NCBI RefSeq assembly: GCF_037042905.1
Contig: NC_087254.1
Span: 12,261,103 to 12,325,102 of the forward strand
DNA: 64,000 bases
Direction: 5' to 3'
Origin: Lytechinus pictus
Taxonomy: Eukaryota; Echinodermata; Echinoidea; Temnopleuroida; Toxopneustidae
The position numbers were made by a program, and so were the translations under genes. Below the pieces are notes generated by a model. That model was given only the letters and a program-made list of their open reading frames with translations, did no database searches and had not been told where the DNA came from. Shown here piece after piece: positions 53,791-64,000 of the stretch; the first letter of the stretch is position 1, and each line of letters opens with the position of its first letter.

Positions 53791-53976
53791 TACACTCTAA
53801 AAATCAAGGATTAAAAATAAATCCAGTTCGGCTGTGGATAGTGACCAGCCGAATGTTGGATTTATTTTAATTCTTTAGGATTAACTTTCAAATGTTTAAA
53901 ACTAAATCTAATATTCAGCTGGTCACTATTGACAGCCGATCTGGATTTATTTTAAATTCTTGATTTTTAGAGTGTA
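53791..53976. mobile_element. Miniature element in ACT microsatellite, copy 1
   Basis: TACACTCTAAAAATCAAGGA and TTCTTGATTTTTAGAGTGTA are inverted ends. The inner arms have AAATAAATCCAGTTCGGCTG and CAGCCGATCTGGATTTATTT, then TAGTGACCAG/CTGGTCACTA. It splits an ACT tract: ACTACTA precedes it and CTATTTCAAACACAAC follows. Confidence 0.93.
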
Positions 53977-54512
53977 CTATTTCAAACACAACAACAACAA
54001 TAACAACAAGATCAACTACTACTACTACTACTACTGCTGCTGCTGCTACTACTACTACTACTACTATTACTACTACTACTACTATTAACTACTTATAATA
54101 ATAATAATGATAATAATAATAACTATGATGATAAGCCTAATTGCAATACTATTAAATCTCATAATAATGTTGAAGATTATAGTAATGATAAAAATAATAA
54201 CAATAACCCCAATAACTTCATATCTTCTCGAGATCAATGACCGAACATTTCAATTTCAATGGTAATTCAACATTTTGAAAAGACGAAAAAATGGACGTCT
54301 TGCCAATCGTTTTGTTTTCAATGAATAAAAAAACATCCGGATAAAAACTACAAAAAAAAATCATATTCAAATCTTTTAGATTTATATTTCAATCTACAAG
54401 GTTTAAAACTAAATCTAATATTCAGCTGGTCACTATTGACAGCCGATCTGGATTTATTTTAAATCTTTGATTTTTAGAGTGTACTATTACAAACACAACA
54501 ACAGCAACAACA

Positions 54513-54554
<42 letters not shown>

Positions 54555-54573
54555 ACTACTACTACTACTACTA

Positions 54574-54809
54574 TACACTCTAAAAATCAAGGATTAAAAA
54601 TAAATCCAGATCGGCTGTGGATAGTGACCAGACGAATGTTGGATTTATTTTAAATCTTTAGGATTAACTTTCAAATCCAAAAAGATTCAAATTCAAATCT
54701 TTTATATTTATATTTAAATCTACAAGGTTTGAAACTAAATATAATATTCAGCTGGTCACTATTAACAGCCGATCTGGATTTATTTTAAATCCTTGATTTT
54801 TAGAGTGTA
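54574..54809. mobile_element. Same miniature element, copy 2
   Basis: Identical ends to copy 1 with an added middle section (CAAATCTTTTATATTTATAT). It lies in the same sequence context as copy 1, an ACT tract on the left and CTATTTCAAACACAACAACA on the right, so it was copied with its flanks. A one-ended remnant lies at about 54365-54486. Confidence 0.92.
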
Positions 54810-55515
54810 CTATTTCAAACACAACAACAACAATAACAACAACATCAACTACTACTACTACTGTTGCTGCTGCTGCTACTACTACTATTACTACTACTAC
54901 TTCTGCTACTACTTTAACTACTACTATATACTACTACTACTACTACTACTTTTAATACTTCTACTACTGCTACTACTATACTACTACTACTACTTCTACT
55001 CCTACTACTAATAATAATGATTATATCTATGATGATAACTAAAATACTATGAAATCTCATGATAATGAAGATAATTATAGTAATGATAACAATGGTAATT
55101 CAACATTTTGAAAAGATGAAAAAATGGACGTCTCGCCAATTTTGTTTTCAATGAATAGAAAAACATCCGGATAAAAACTACCACAGTTTACCGTAAGCAT
55201 GGTAACTTATTTTTAAAATGTTCTTGTGTGTAAATTAAACATAAGATTGTAAGTCTCCAATCGTGGTCTTCAGTACAGAAGATGGTCTAATAATGATGTA
55301 TATTTAGTTTTATTTCGTTTTATTTGCATATCCATAATCAATATCGATTCTTTTGAAAAGCTGAACTCGGTCTCTAAATTTTCTTCCGTAAGACTTTCTT
55401 AAACAAAAAAGGTAAATTCAAGATTGCCATTTTTAGTATTATTCAGACTAATGCTAGTGATGATGTAAAATGACAATTCAACAACAAAAACAACAACAAC
55501 AACTACTACTACTAC

Positions 55516-55564
<49 letters not shown>

Positions 55565-55810
55565 ACTACTACTGCTACTACTACTACTACTACTACTTCT
55601 GCTACTACTATAACTACCACTATATACTACTCCTACTACTATTACCACTACTACTACTGCTACTACTATACTACTACTACTACTACTAATAATAATGATA
55701 ATAATAATATCTATGATGATAACTAAAATACTTTGCAATCTCATAATAATGAAGATAATTATAGTAATGATAAAAATGATAAAAACTACCACAGTTTACC
55801 GTAAGTATGG

Positions 55811-57229
55811 TAAGTTATGTCTTAACATTTTCCCTTTTTTCTTGAACTCTAGTTCTTACTATTTTGGATTGTACAATATTGAAAAACAAATTAGGCAAAA
55901 AAAGTTTAAAATTTGTTTTTGATAATTGACTAAGCAGTTCTAAATCTAGAAAGGTTTTACATAGAAAATTTCTTACTGAAACGGTTACCATCTACCTTTG
56001 CAAATCGCGATGACTTACAACCCCCCCCCCAAAAAAAAAAAATAATAATAATGGACAAGAGCAATTAAACGTTTTATTGTTTAAAATGAATTTAAATATG
56101 TATTCATATTTGTATTTCTACGGTTTATACAAGCAAGTCATTTTGATTTAAGGGGACCTTTCTCTGTATCTGTTGTTTAGGCGACAGTATTACTTATCTA
56201 CTTCTTCTGAATAATTTAGTAGCTTGTATCAATATCAGTATAATCTCGCTAGTGCTGTAAGGTTTTGGCTGTTGTGATGGTGATGATAAACGGGGTCGCA
56301 GCCAGCACTTCACGAAGGATGAAAAACTTTGAAATATGCAAGCTATACTTAGACAGATTAGACGAGGCATATTGTTCTCTTATATTCATCATAGACATGA
56401 AAAACAAAATGGTGCTCATGCGTGAGGTTACCATGGTAACAGATGAGATGCAAAGATACCCAATGGTCATAGAATGAATGTATACAGCTGCCTTGCTCTG
56501 GTGCCTTTGGTAATCACACTTTGCGTGAGTGGATGATAAGGGCTTTTCACTGAAAGAAATTAAAAATCGAAGAATGCTCACCAAAATTGTAATTTGAATC
56601 AAGGTAACGGACGACTTTCGCTTGTAAAACGACGTGTTTTGTTGTGATTGTTGTTGCTTTTTGTGGGGAAAAGGGAGTCAAATTTGTGAGGCCGTCATTG
56701 GACTTATTGATCTTTGACATCGAAAGTAGGTCTTTTATACCAAAAAAATGCCTACAATCATGAAAATTGCTGTTCAGTCTCGAACTCAAAACCATGAAAA
56801 CACGCAAGACAGTATGGTTGAAATGTTTTTGAAATGTGCGTGGGTGTGTATTGTGTGTGAGGAGGGGCTCCCCTGCCCCCATCCCATTATTATGGCCTAG
56901 TCAGGATATATATATATATACAGACTTATATTGTATTCATGGGTTCAAATAAAACGCAAGACTAAAATAAATATATATGGATTTTTGCTCTTTTAATTCA
57001 CACCCATTCCCGCAAAAAAACATTAAACTTTGACTATTGTACTACAAGTAACCGCGTACCACCAGTTAATTTCCCTTGTGTATATTGCGAATTGATTTTA
57101 ATTAAAGGAACATAGTTGGAACTGGTTGTAGGGCCGAGGAACGGTGCCACAGGGGTGTGGGGGCGACCCCCATTATGAGTTTTTTTAAGAGTAAAAATAT
57201 AGAGGAAAACAAAAATGAGAAGATAAAGT
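55811..57229. other. Intron, no gene established
   Basis: AT-rich with a C run at about 56023. Frames at 56249-56602 (-) and 56265-56477 (+) overlap on opposite strands and have no recognised domain. A GC-richer patch at 56855-56885 has only short homology to other C-run repeats. Confidence 0.45.
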
Positions 57230-57393
57230 CAGGGGAGCGTTTCATCAACATTTTCGTCCGACCAGTCGTCAGATATGAAAGTTTTCCCTGATTTTGATTG
57301 GCTGATTTTGAGTTATTATGGTAACTTTGGATAAAACTGGACTTGTCGGATAAATCGTCCGACAAGTCCTTTCATGAAACGTACGATCCCCAG
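57230..57393. mobile_element. Miniature element, family B copy 3 (inverted)
   Basis: CAGGGGAGCGTTTCATCAAC begins the element, matching the reversed right end of copy 1. The end is ACTTGTCGGATAAATCGTCC...CTTTCATGAAACG...TCCCCAG. The middle TTATGGTAACTTTGGATAAA is the reverse of GTTACCATAG. Orientation is opposite to copies 1 and 2. Confidence 0.9.
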
Positions 57394-58111
57394 AAGGAAG
57401 AAAAAAAAGAACAGGAAAAGTGGTTGTATACAAATCCCTGTATTAAAGATAGAGTGATAGAGACAGGGAGAGAGATAATTTTTTTTTTATCCTCTACCCA
57501 TGTTGACATACATTTCCCATTAATGTTTGCCTATCTGCATGTGGCTAAATACTAAAATATTGTATTCAATATGTCAAAAATCGTTCCATGGAACCAATTT
57601 CCATTTTCTATTTTAGTCGGGGTTCAAACTGTTGTGATCGACCAAACTTACTCGTTGTTGGCTCAACATTTCATTTTATTTTTAGAGTGTAGTCACTTTA
57701 ACTTAGCCGCTTAACTACTCTCTATACGGGACCTGGAAAATTAATGTTATACCCTTCTCCATTTATGAGTCGGGTGAGTTGATGTCATTCAAGTTCTGAA
57801 CGGGATCGATCGGGAAGCATCAAAATGAACTATTCTCATTCAGTTATTGAACGACAGTTATGTTCGGTCAATTGAAAAAAAGTATTATGTTTACACAAAT
57901 TGTAATAGGCCCATGACACAATGATGATGGCTATTGTAGTCGCGTCATTCGTTGATTAAATCAAGAGCTCAATTTTGTTGGTTAAATACAGCTTGAAATC
58001 ACGTGACTCAGCGAAGGAGAGGGATGGATATAGGTTCCCTCTACGTAGAAGTATTACAGACTTATGATGGTATAAAGGACAAAGGGATGTTATTTAAGAA
58101 ACGAAGAAAGA
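57394..58111. other. Intron, no feature
   Basis: AT-rich, no recognised repeat or coding sequence. Confidence 0.5.
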
Positions 58112-58352
58112 CACTGTAAAAACGCTGTTTAAAATTTTAAGCACGTTATTTAAGCCCGTCACTCTAACAACTACTGTTTAAACTTTTTAAACAACTGTTT
58201 AGACTTTTTAAACAACTGTTTAGACTTTTTAAACAAGTTGTTTAAAATTTTTAAACAAGTTGTTTAAAAGTTTAAACAATTACAAAACAGTTTAAACAAC
58301 CTGTTGTTAGAGTGACAGGCTTAAACAACGTGCAATTTTTTTTTTACTGTGG
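58112..58352. mobile_element. Miniature element with GTTTAAACAAC repeats
   Basis: The left end CACTGTAAAAACGCTGTTTA and the right end GTGCAATTTTTTTTTTACTG frame CCCGTCACTCTAACAAC and GTTGTTAGAGTGACAGGC, which are inverted. The middle consists of tandem (A)CAACTGTTTAGACTTTTTAA units, about 23-24 bp, that switch to the inverse halfway. Confidence 0.9.
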
Positions 58353-58724
58353 AGTAAATTCCTCTAAAATATAATATGATGATATTTTCAGTTATATTCC
58401 CACGCACAATAATATATATTTGCAATACCCAACTTTTCTTGTTACTCTTTCTCTTTCACGTGCATGACTGGCGTAAAAAATAACATAGGCCTATAATATA
58501 ATAATATATCTATATAAATTGCGCTAACTTCAAAGCAAAAGAATAAAAGGATATAGATTCTCATAACTTGGGGACAATATTTCTATATAAAATTTGGCTG
58601 AATTAAATCTATATGAATAATTAAATGGTGAGTAGTTGAAGTTGGTTTTCAAAATTTCGAGACGCTCAAGCTTAGTCGCTCGAGCGTATGGCAAGCCGTT
58701 AACATTTATTCACATTTTCTGATA
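58353..58724. other. Intron, no feature
   Basis: AT-rich with short TATAATATAATAATAT-like runs; nothing else. Confidence 0.5.
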
Positions 58725-58885
58725 TCAAGAATTTATCAAGATTTCATTTCTTGATATAAAGAATTAGAATTCAATTCTTGATATCCAGAAACGGATTCTT
58801 GATATCAAGAAATGATTTCATGTGGTTCACAGTTATAGAATTCTCGATATAAAAATCGATTTCTTGATATCAAGAATATTTGTCC
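58725..58885. repeat. Cluster of TTCTTGATATCAAGAA palindromes
   Basis: Four or more complete or partial copies: TTCTTGATATAAAGAATTAG (58768), CTTGATATCCAGAA (58787), TTCTTGATATCAAGAAATGA (58807) and TTCTTGATATCAAGAATATT (58881). The perfect 16-bp palindrome TTCTTGATATCAAGAA is present twice. Confidence 0.9.
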
Positions 58886-59184
58886 TGAAGGCACGCCATC
58901 ATCACTATTTCCCTACATATATTATTCATTTTTTTTTAATTCATGCTCATTTTATGAATGATTTTGTGCTATTATACTTCAAATAGATACAAAGTCCTTG
59001 TTAACTGTATTTTGTTTTGAATTCAACGTAGGTCTATAGGCTGTAGCGAAATAATCTGATAATAACCAAAACAGCTATATATTCTGTTTTATAATCTGCA
59101 TTCCAATCCAAAGACGAATTGACGATAATTCGGAAAAAAATATTCAAATTTGCCAAATTTCTCTCATCCTAATAAAATAATGGG

Positions 59185-59679
59185 TAATGGTGGTGATATG
59201 AAGATGAGAATGCTAGTGATGATAGTGATAGTGATAACGATGATGAAATTAAATGAAGATGATAATGATGAAGATGGTAGTGAGACAGTGCCGATTGATG
59301 ATAATGATGATGATGATGATGCTGATGAAGGTGGTGATGATGATGATAATGATAATAATGTTGATGGTGGTGGTGGTGATGATGATGATGGTGATGATGA
59401 TGATGATGATGGTGGTGATGATGGTGGTGGTGATGATGGTGGTGATGATGATAATGATGATGATGGTGGTGGTGGTGGTGATGATGATGATGATAATGAT
59501 GATGATGGTGGTGGTGATGATGATGATGATAATGGTGGTGGTGATGATGATGATGATGGTGGTGGGGATGATGATGATGATAATGATGATGGTGGCGATG
59601 GTGGTGATGATGATGATAATGATAATGATGATGATGGTGGTGGTGATGATGATGATGATGATAATAATGATGATGATGG

Positions 59680-59710
<31 letters not shown>

Positions 59711-60050
59711 GATGATGATGATGATGATGAAGATGATGATGATAATGATGATGATAATTGTGGTGGTGATGATGATGATGATAGTTATGACAATGATGTT
59801 GATGGTAACGATGTGATGATGAAGATTATGACGATGATGATGATAGTAGTCCTACGATGGTGATATTGATCAAGATAGTGTTGTTGTGATGATGATGATG
59901 ATTAAAATGAAGATGATAATGATGATAGGCCTATTGATGATGATAATGATGACGACGATGATGGTGAATAAGATGAGATAATGAAAGGATAATGATGATG
60001 TTGATTACGAAAATAATAGGCATAATGATTGATGATGAAAATGATGCCAG
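59185..60050. repeat. GAT/GGT trinucleotide array
   Basis: About 870 bp of GAT and GGT trinucleotides, with AAT and GAC variants. One frame reads Asp/Gly/Asn for over 200 codons and another Met/Val/Ile for over 180. That both phases stay open shows this is a property of the repeat, not of a gene. The densest part is about 59300-59770. Confidence 0.9.
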
Positions 60051-61036
60051 GGTTTAGTCCCGGTTTAGTACTCGTAGGGACACCAGCCCCATAGGCCTGC
60101 GCCTAAAGGGGGGGGGGGGGGGGGGTCAAGGGCACCTCTTCGCGAGATCGAGGGGATGTGGCTTTACTCATTGTGGTATTTTGCCGTGCCATGCCGGAGA
60201 AGCTAGAGTCGCCTCCATACATCCCGTTCTTAGCTAGCTCGCGGTACTACCAGACATCATTCGAATTTAGTGTGATAAATCACCTCTTTATTTATAAATA
60301 TATCTTGATCAAGATGTTGGTGATAACAGAATGAAAGTGGATTGAAGAAGGCTGTAAGTAAAATCGATATGATAAAGTTAGTGAAAGGCCGCGGGGTGAA
60401 AGGATATTTTGATTAATGAACACGCGTTGCAATTTTCTTACAAATACAATAGTAATACTCGATTACCGACCAAAATTGAGACAGCAACCCGAGTAGGGAG
60501 TGGCGAAGACCCCGGGCTGGGGCGAGTCGGGGCGAGTATGGGATGGATAGAGCATAGAGTCACAATATGATATTAAGATTCACTCCCTGTTTCATCAGTT
60601 GCTCCACTGGACAACGTCTTGTTTTATACACCTCCTTTGCATTTGTAAAAAAAAGTTTATAAAGTCCTCCAAGAGGGGGGGGGGGGGGGGGGGAACGAAT
60701 TAGACCCTAGTTGTGGATGAAGATGTTGATATGGTGGTTGGATGGCCTTATACACCTTTTATTTGGAGAACAGTGGTGATTTGCATGGTGCGACCATCGG
60801 ATCAATTTCAGTAGGTTCAACCTAGACTGAAAAATATGCTGTTTTGCACGAGTTTTAAAACATTTTCTGATTATTGACGGAGGGGCCGGACTCACCGTGG
60901 AGCCAGACGAAGTCTCAGCGGAGCATATCCCTGACAGAAATAGACTTATTTATCTGTCTAAGTTCAACCTTATTACTTAGATCTAATAATTTTAACTTTG
61001 AATATGATAATCAAGAATGTGTGATTGGGCCTTGCT
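60051..61036. other. Intron with G runs and a GC-richer patch
   Basis: An 18-G run (60108-60125) and a 19-G run (60675-60693) bracket a GC-richer patch with GGCGAAGACCCCGGGCTGGG and GCGAGTCGGGGCGAGT. No exon could be defended. Confidence 0.5.
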
Positions 61037-61321
61037 CAATACATGTATGTATTGCTTGTTGGGGATTCTCTTACTTCGGCAGCCTGAATAAGAAGGGATT
61101 CTTAGGAGTCTCAAGAGTGGATGTTAATGTCTTCTTATTGCGTCCCTTTTTTTTATCTCCATGGGGATACTCATCTTGTTTCTGGGAACATCCATTGAGA
61201 GTATGTCTTCTATTCAAATTCATCTCAAAATTCAAATTTGATTTCATATCCAAAAGCAGATAAAGTATAAAAATTATTTTCATACATTTAGAATCCCCAA
61301 CAAGCAATACATGTATTCAAT
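61037..61321. mobile_element. Inverted-repeat element
   Basis: CAATACATGTATGTATTGCT at 61037 with GTTGGGGATTCT is matched in reverse by AGAATCCCCAACAAGCAATA at 61290, ending ATGTATTCAATG. The arms are about 32 bp. The 129-codon plus frame (60874-61263) crossing it is not recognised. Confidence 0.75.
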
Positions 61322-62967
61322 GACATAAATGGTAATCATTTTAACATATTTAAAAAAATCTACATAATAAAGTATTTTTGTAGACAATAATGCATAAATA
61401 ATAAGGCATGTGACGGTGACCCCCCCCCCCCAAAAAAAAAAGGAGAGAGATGCGATAGCAGGGGCCCGCGGAACGGTTTTGGAAGAATTGGGGGGAGAGA
61501 TGACCATGCAAAACATCAAAATCAGAGATGGTAAGACCTCAATATAACAATTTCTGGGCTCATTATTTATGAGCTGGAGTGCCTATATTCTCTTACTCCA
61601 ACCCACTTACATGCCATTGACATAATAGATATTGACACACCTGCCCATCACCAATTGGCTTGTACTATAGATTTATTCATTTCTTTTAATTAATTTATAC
61701 AGGATAAAACATGATCAGCACAGCTGTTTTACATCATGGTCCTGATACAAGAGGTTTGAAAAATGAACATAAACAAAGATATTATCAATCAAATATTAAA
61801 AATAACAAATACAGTTCAATAACTATTTCAAATAACAAAAGGACAATAGAAAATTTGTGATAGAAAATTACAAGAAAATAATATATAACTGAATAAACTA
61901 CACATCAAAACAGAGTGTATATTAAGTAGTCACTGAAAATTATGTAGAAATAAACAAATATTTAAAAGGTGAGCAAAAACAAAATGAAAGAATAAACAGG
62001 AATGGAAAGATGCGGGAGACGTACCCACTCACCAACCACCTCCCACAGATGTAGATGCCCTCCTAGACTACCTACCAGCTGCAGATGTAGATTGATCCAT
62101 CAGCTACCTAGATGTAACATCTCGCATAGATGTCGATGCCTCCCCAGAACACCATCCACCTGCCGATGTCTGCTCCCCACCCAACAACTCGCTATCTACT
62201 ATAGATCTGTCCCCACGGACCCCAACCCTCTGATGATGATGATAGCCCCTGATACTTGTGACTCTCCATCACTGCATGTGTAATTACTCCTGTCTCATAT
62301 GCAATTCCCGGCCCTTGCAGTTCCCATCATAGATGTCACATGTCACAGTTTCCCAGAGTACCCTTGTAGTTGATGTCCCCCCTTCACGCTTGTGGGCACC
62401 TGTGGTGTCCCAACCCGTCCATCTACTCTATAATCCATTTTCCCATCGTGGAACTACACCTTTTGGTTCCGGCCTTGCTCGTTCAGCACAGCAGACAACC
62501 CATCCTGCAGAGTTGAGTGACCTACTGTAGCTCCCCACTTGCGGTCCCTGTTTTCCTCTGATGCACATCTTTCTGTATCATCAAGACGCACCTAATGCCT
62601 AGTTTATATGGACTCTGTTTTGCGATGAAAGCATTGGCATTACAATTGGTTTATTTCAGCCCGATCGGGGTTTAAAATAACTTCTATAGCTTAGTTCTGA
62701 TAAAACTCAAGCCATTTTTTCGGTGTGAAGGCTGAACCACTCATAGCCGATCATACCATTGTTTTCACGCCACTATGATAATTAATAAAGTTCATTTTTT
62801 TACTTTAAGACCTTTATCAAGCAAAAATACAATACCCAAAAAGTGTCAAGTTTATAGGTAATCATGTCTACAACCACTCAGAATTCTAGACAGTATTATG
62901 CTCCCTGTTCAAATTTCCTCAAATATTAACAACCTTTTATTCCAATGTCTGGTCGCAGACCCATCAT
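61322..62967. other. Intron, one GC-richer coding-like patch
   Basis: AT-rich to about 62000. From 62010 to 62540 GC rises and one plus frame reads DAGDVPTHQPPPTDVDALLD, with later SRIDVDASPEHHPPADV, broken by stops; two other frames stay open for 65-93 codons. This may be a decayed repeat-type coding sequence or retroelement C-terminus. From 62580 to 62967 nothing was recognised. Confidence 0.4.
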
Positions 62968-63165
62968 TTGGTAGTCTGCAGGCACAGACCCTAGGTTTGT
63001 ACAATAAGCATAGTACGTGCACAATGCAGAGTCTGAAGTAGTGAGACTAGATTCACTATGTACTGTGGCTGCCTAACACAGACAGAATTTGGCGTCTAGT
63101 CTTTACTGTAGATATGGTATAATTGGTTAAAATGTCAAATATGGATCTGTGCTTGCAGAATAATC
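62968..63165. repeat. Dispersed repeat shared with 24287-24470
   Basis: TGGTAGTCTGCAGGCACAGA, GTGCACAATGCAGAGTCTGA, AGTAGTGAGACTAGATTCAC, TATGTACTGTGGCTGCC and TGTGCTTGCAGAATAAT occur in the order of the first copy. It ends about 330 bp before the acceptor of the exon at 63499. Confidence 0.8.
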
Positions 63166-63498
63166 ATAAGGGGTGCAACAGCTGGAAAGTTATCACTATC
63201 CGTGAGATGGACAAGGATTTATCATCATTTTGTAAGTACAAACAGCAAAATTGACGTTGATCGGTGTAGGCCTACACTTTACATACACCAGTCATTTTAC
63301 TCCAGTGATAAATTTTTGGATGTTAGTTCAACATCTATGGATTGTTCCAACACCTTTGGTTACCGGTACTCTTACACTCTTGAATAGGCCTAAGTGCTTC
63401 GTAAATCGGGCTAGACTACATCCACAATCAAGAGTCAGGTTACTCCTATAATTCCCCTTGATTTCATGAATGCATTTGTCCTTTTATCTCAATAACAG
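63166..63498. other. 3' end of the intron before the second exon of gene 2
   Basis: AT-rich intron. The final bases ATTTGTCCTTTTATCTCAAT lead to the AACAG acceptor, with a fair pyrimidine tract. Confidence 0.5.
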
Positions 63499-63794
63499 AT
63501 GCTGGTGATGTCTTCAAGTGGCCGTTGTCGACAGAAGATGACCTTTCATTACCTAACCTAGCGCAATTTCGCCATGGAGGAGTAATAGCTTGTATTGATG
63601 ACCTTGATCATTGCCATAATGGATTTACAGCCAGCTTCAACATAACACTGGACAAAGTCAAGGCCTTAGACAGTGGCGATGTCATCGCTTTCACGCCAGC
63701 GCTCAGTCTCTCAGCCTATGAAAGCTACTGGGAAATGCCTGTGTCGCTGCGTCTTGAGGAGATTGACCCAGTGCCACAGATAGGAGTTTTCAAG
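63499..63794 (+). CDS. Second visible exon, extracellular domain start (LamG/ConA-like?)
   Basis: The exon starts after an AATAACAG acceptor and stays open for 98 codons to AAG followed by GTAGAT, a plausible donor. Joined to 46696-46882 the protein reaches 161 residues and continues beyond the window. Visible features are a hydrophobic/acidic segment (DVFKWPLSTEDDLSLPNL), a closely spaced cysteine pair (VIACIDDLDHCHNGFTASFNI) and an N-glycosylation sequon NIT. The C-x(7)-C-x-NGFT-x-SF pattern recalls the start of LamG-like/ConA-like domains of extracellular proteins; this is a weak analogy, not an identification. The open frame beyond the donor ends at 63830 after eleven more residues and is probably intron. 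The codon content and splice phase agreement make this more likely a real exon than chance. Confidence 0.7.
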
Positions 63795-64000
63795 GTAGAT
63801 TCTTTGACCTTTCTTCAGAAATTCACCTGAAGATAAGTGGTACTGGAAACAACATAAAATGTTCACAGAATTTATCTAAATAATATGAATGGATGATATC
63901 TGCCAAAGTTTCTGAAAAATGCCTGTCTGTTAAGATGTGGTCCCTCGTGTTGTTTCTGTGTTATAGCTAACATACACCAGGAAAAGCATGTTATGAAATG
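63795..64000. other. Intron continuing past the window
   Basis: Sequence after the GTAGAT donor is open for only eleven more codons and then AT-rich. Nothing else was seen. Confidence 0.5.

Larger units (their letters stand above)
53414..55810. repeat. Locally duplicated cluster of ACT microsatellites and insertions
   Basis: A segment starting CAGTACAGAAGATGGTCTAA at 53414 recurs at 55269 (offset 1855 bp) and stays parallel for about 190 bp into an (ACT)n tract. AATTCAACATTTTGAAAAGA occurs at 54264 and 55089, and TACCACAGTTTACCGTAAG near 55180 and 55787. Five ACT/CTG-rich tracts (about 53613-53790, 54013-54095, 54508-54573, 54845-55010, 55498-55690) mark the units. Long frames of Thr, Ser, Val, Leu or Tyr repeats are microsatellite artefacts. 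Confidence 0.88.

Noticed and set aside
53516..53870. Frames of poly-Thr, poly-Val, poly-Ser and poly-Leu
   Set aside because: All arise from the ACT microsatellite on both strands.
59150..59863. 237-codon Asp/Gly/Asn frame
   Set aside because: A GAT/GGT trinucleotide array; a second frame is equally open with Met/Val.
1..64000. CRISPR array or bacterial defence system
   Set aside because: Direct repeats here are satellites and transposons with no uniform repeat-spacer pattern, and the spliced genes show the DNA is eukaryotic.

Overview
The window is animal nuclear DNA: AT-rich, gene-poor, with coding sequence split into short exons by kilobase introns and most of the length made of repeats. 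The dispersed elements (foldback and TTAA-flanked miniature elements, tRNA-headed SINEs, elements carrying tandem 154/163-bp cores, modules built on GCGAGCGCGAAGCG, and many G or C homopolymers) are of the kind I associate with echinoderms, most likely a sea urchin. That attribution is pattern recognition, not a search result. No bacterial operon, CRISPR array, rRNA or intact free-standing tRNA gene was seen.

Two genuine genes are supported. (1) Minus strand, 25680 down to 16069: three exons with matching splice phases encode a complete Josephin-domain deubiquitinase of the JOSD1/JOSD2 type, 181 residues from the first visible Met, with Cys, His and Asn catalytic residues. Its two introns (about 2.2 and 6.8 kb) are full of mobile DNA. 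(2) Plus strand, 46696 to beyond the window end: a signal-peptide exon with a GTAAGT donor and a phase-compatible exon 16.6 kb downstream (63499-63794) encode the start of a secreted or membrane protein that I could not identify; a LamG/ConA-like fold is a weak possibility. A perfect CRE palindrome lies about 750 bp upstream.

Layout: 0-8.4 kb, foldback element, degenerate ~118-bp repeats, palindromic miniature elements, local duplications and a 16-bp minisatellite. 8.4-9.2 kb, minus-strand 3' end of a CR1/L2-like retrotransposon with a frameshifted reverse transcriptase tail. 9.3-15.4 kb, several miniature elements and a 29-bp minisatellite with higher-order structure, interrupted by a miniature element. 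15.4-25.7 kb, the JOSD gene; its introns hold a 154-bp array, a hAT-like nested element with a perfect 8-bp target duplication, and a 163-bp array. 25.8-36 kb, foldback elements, a tRNA-derived SINE and a TGTCCGGACA element. 36-46 kb, degenerate repeats, a possible Penelope-like fragment with a hammerhead-like core, and three ~380-bp tandem units. 46.7-63.8 kb, gene 2, whose intron holds SINEs, a duplicated ACT-microsatellite/miniature-element cluster and a GAT/GGT array.

The two genes have no evident functional link. The sequence is mainly of interest for its mobile and satellite DNA, including tandem arrays that carry perfect nuclear-receptor DR1 sites and E-boxes in introns.
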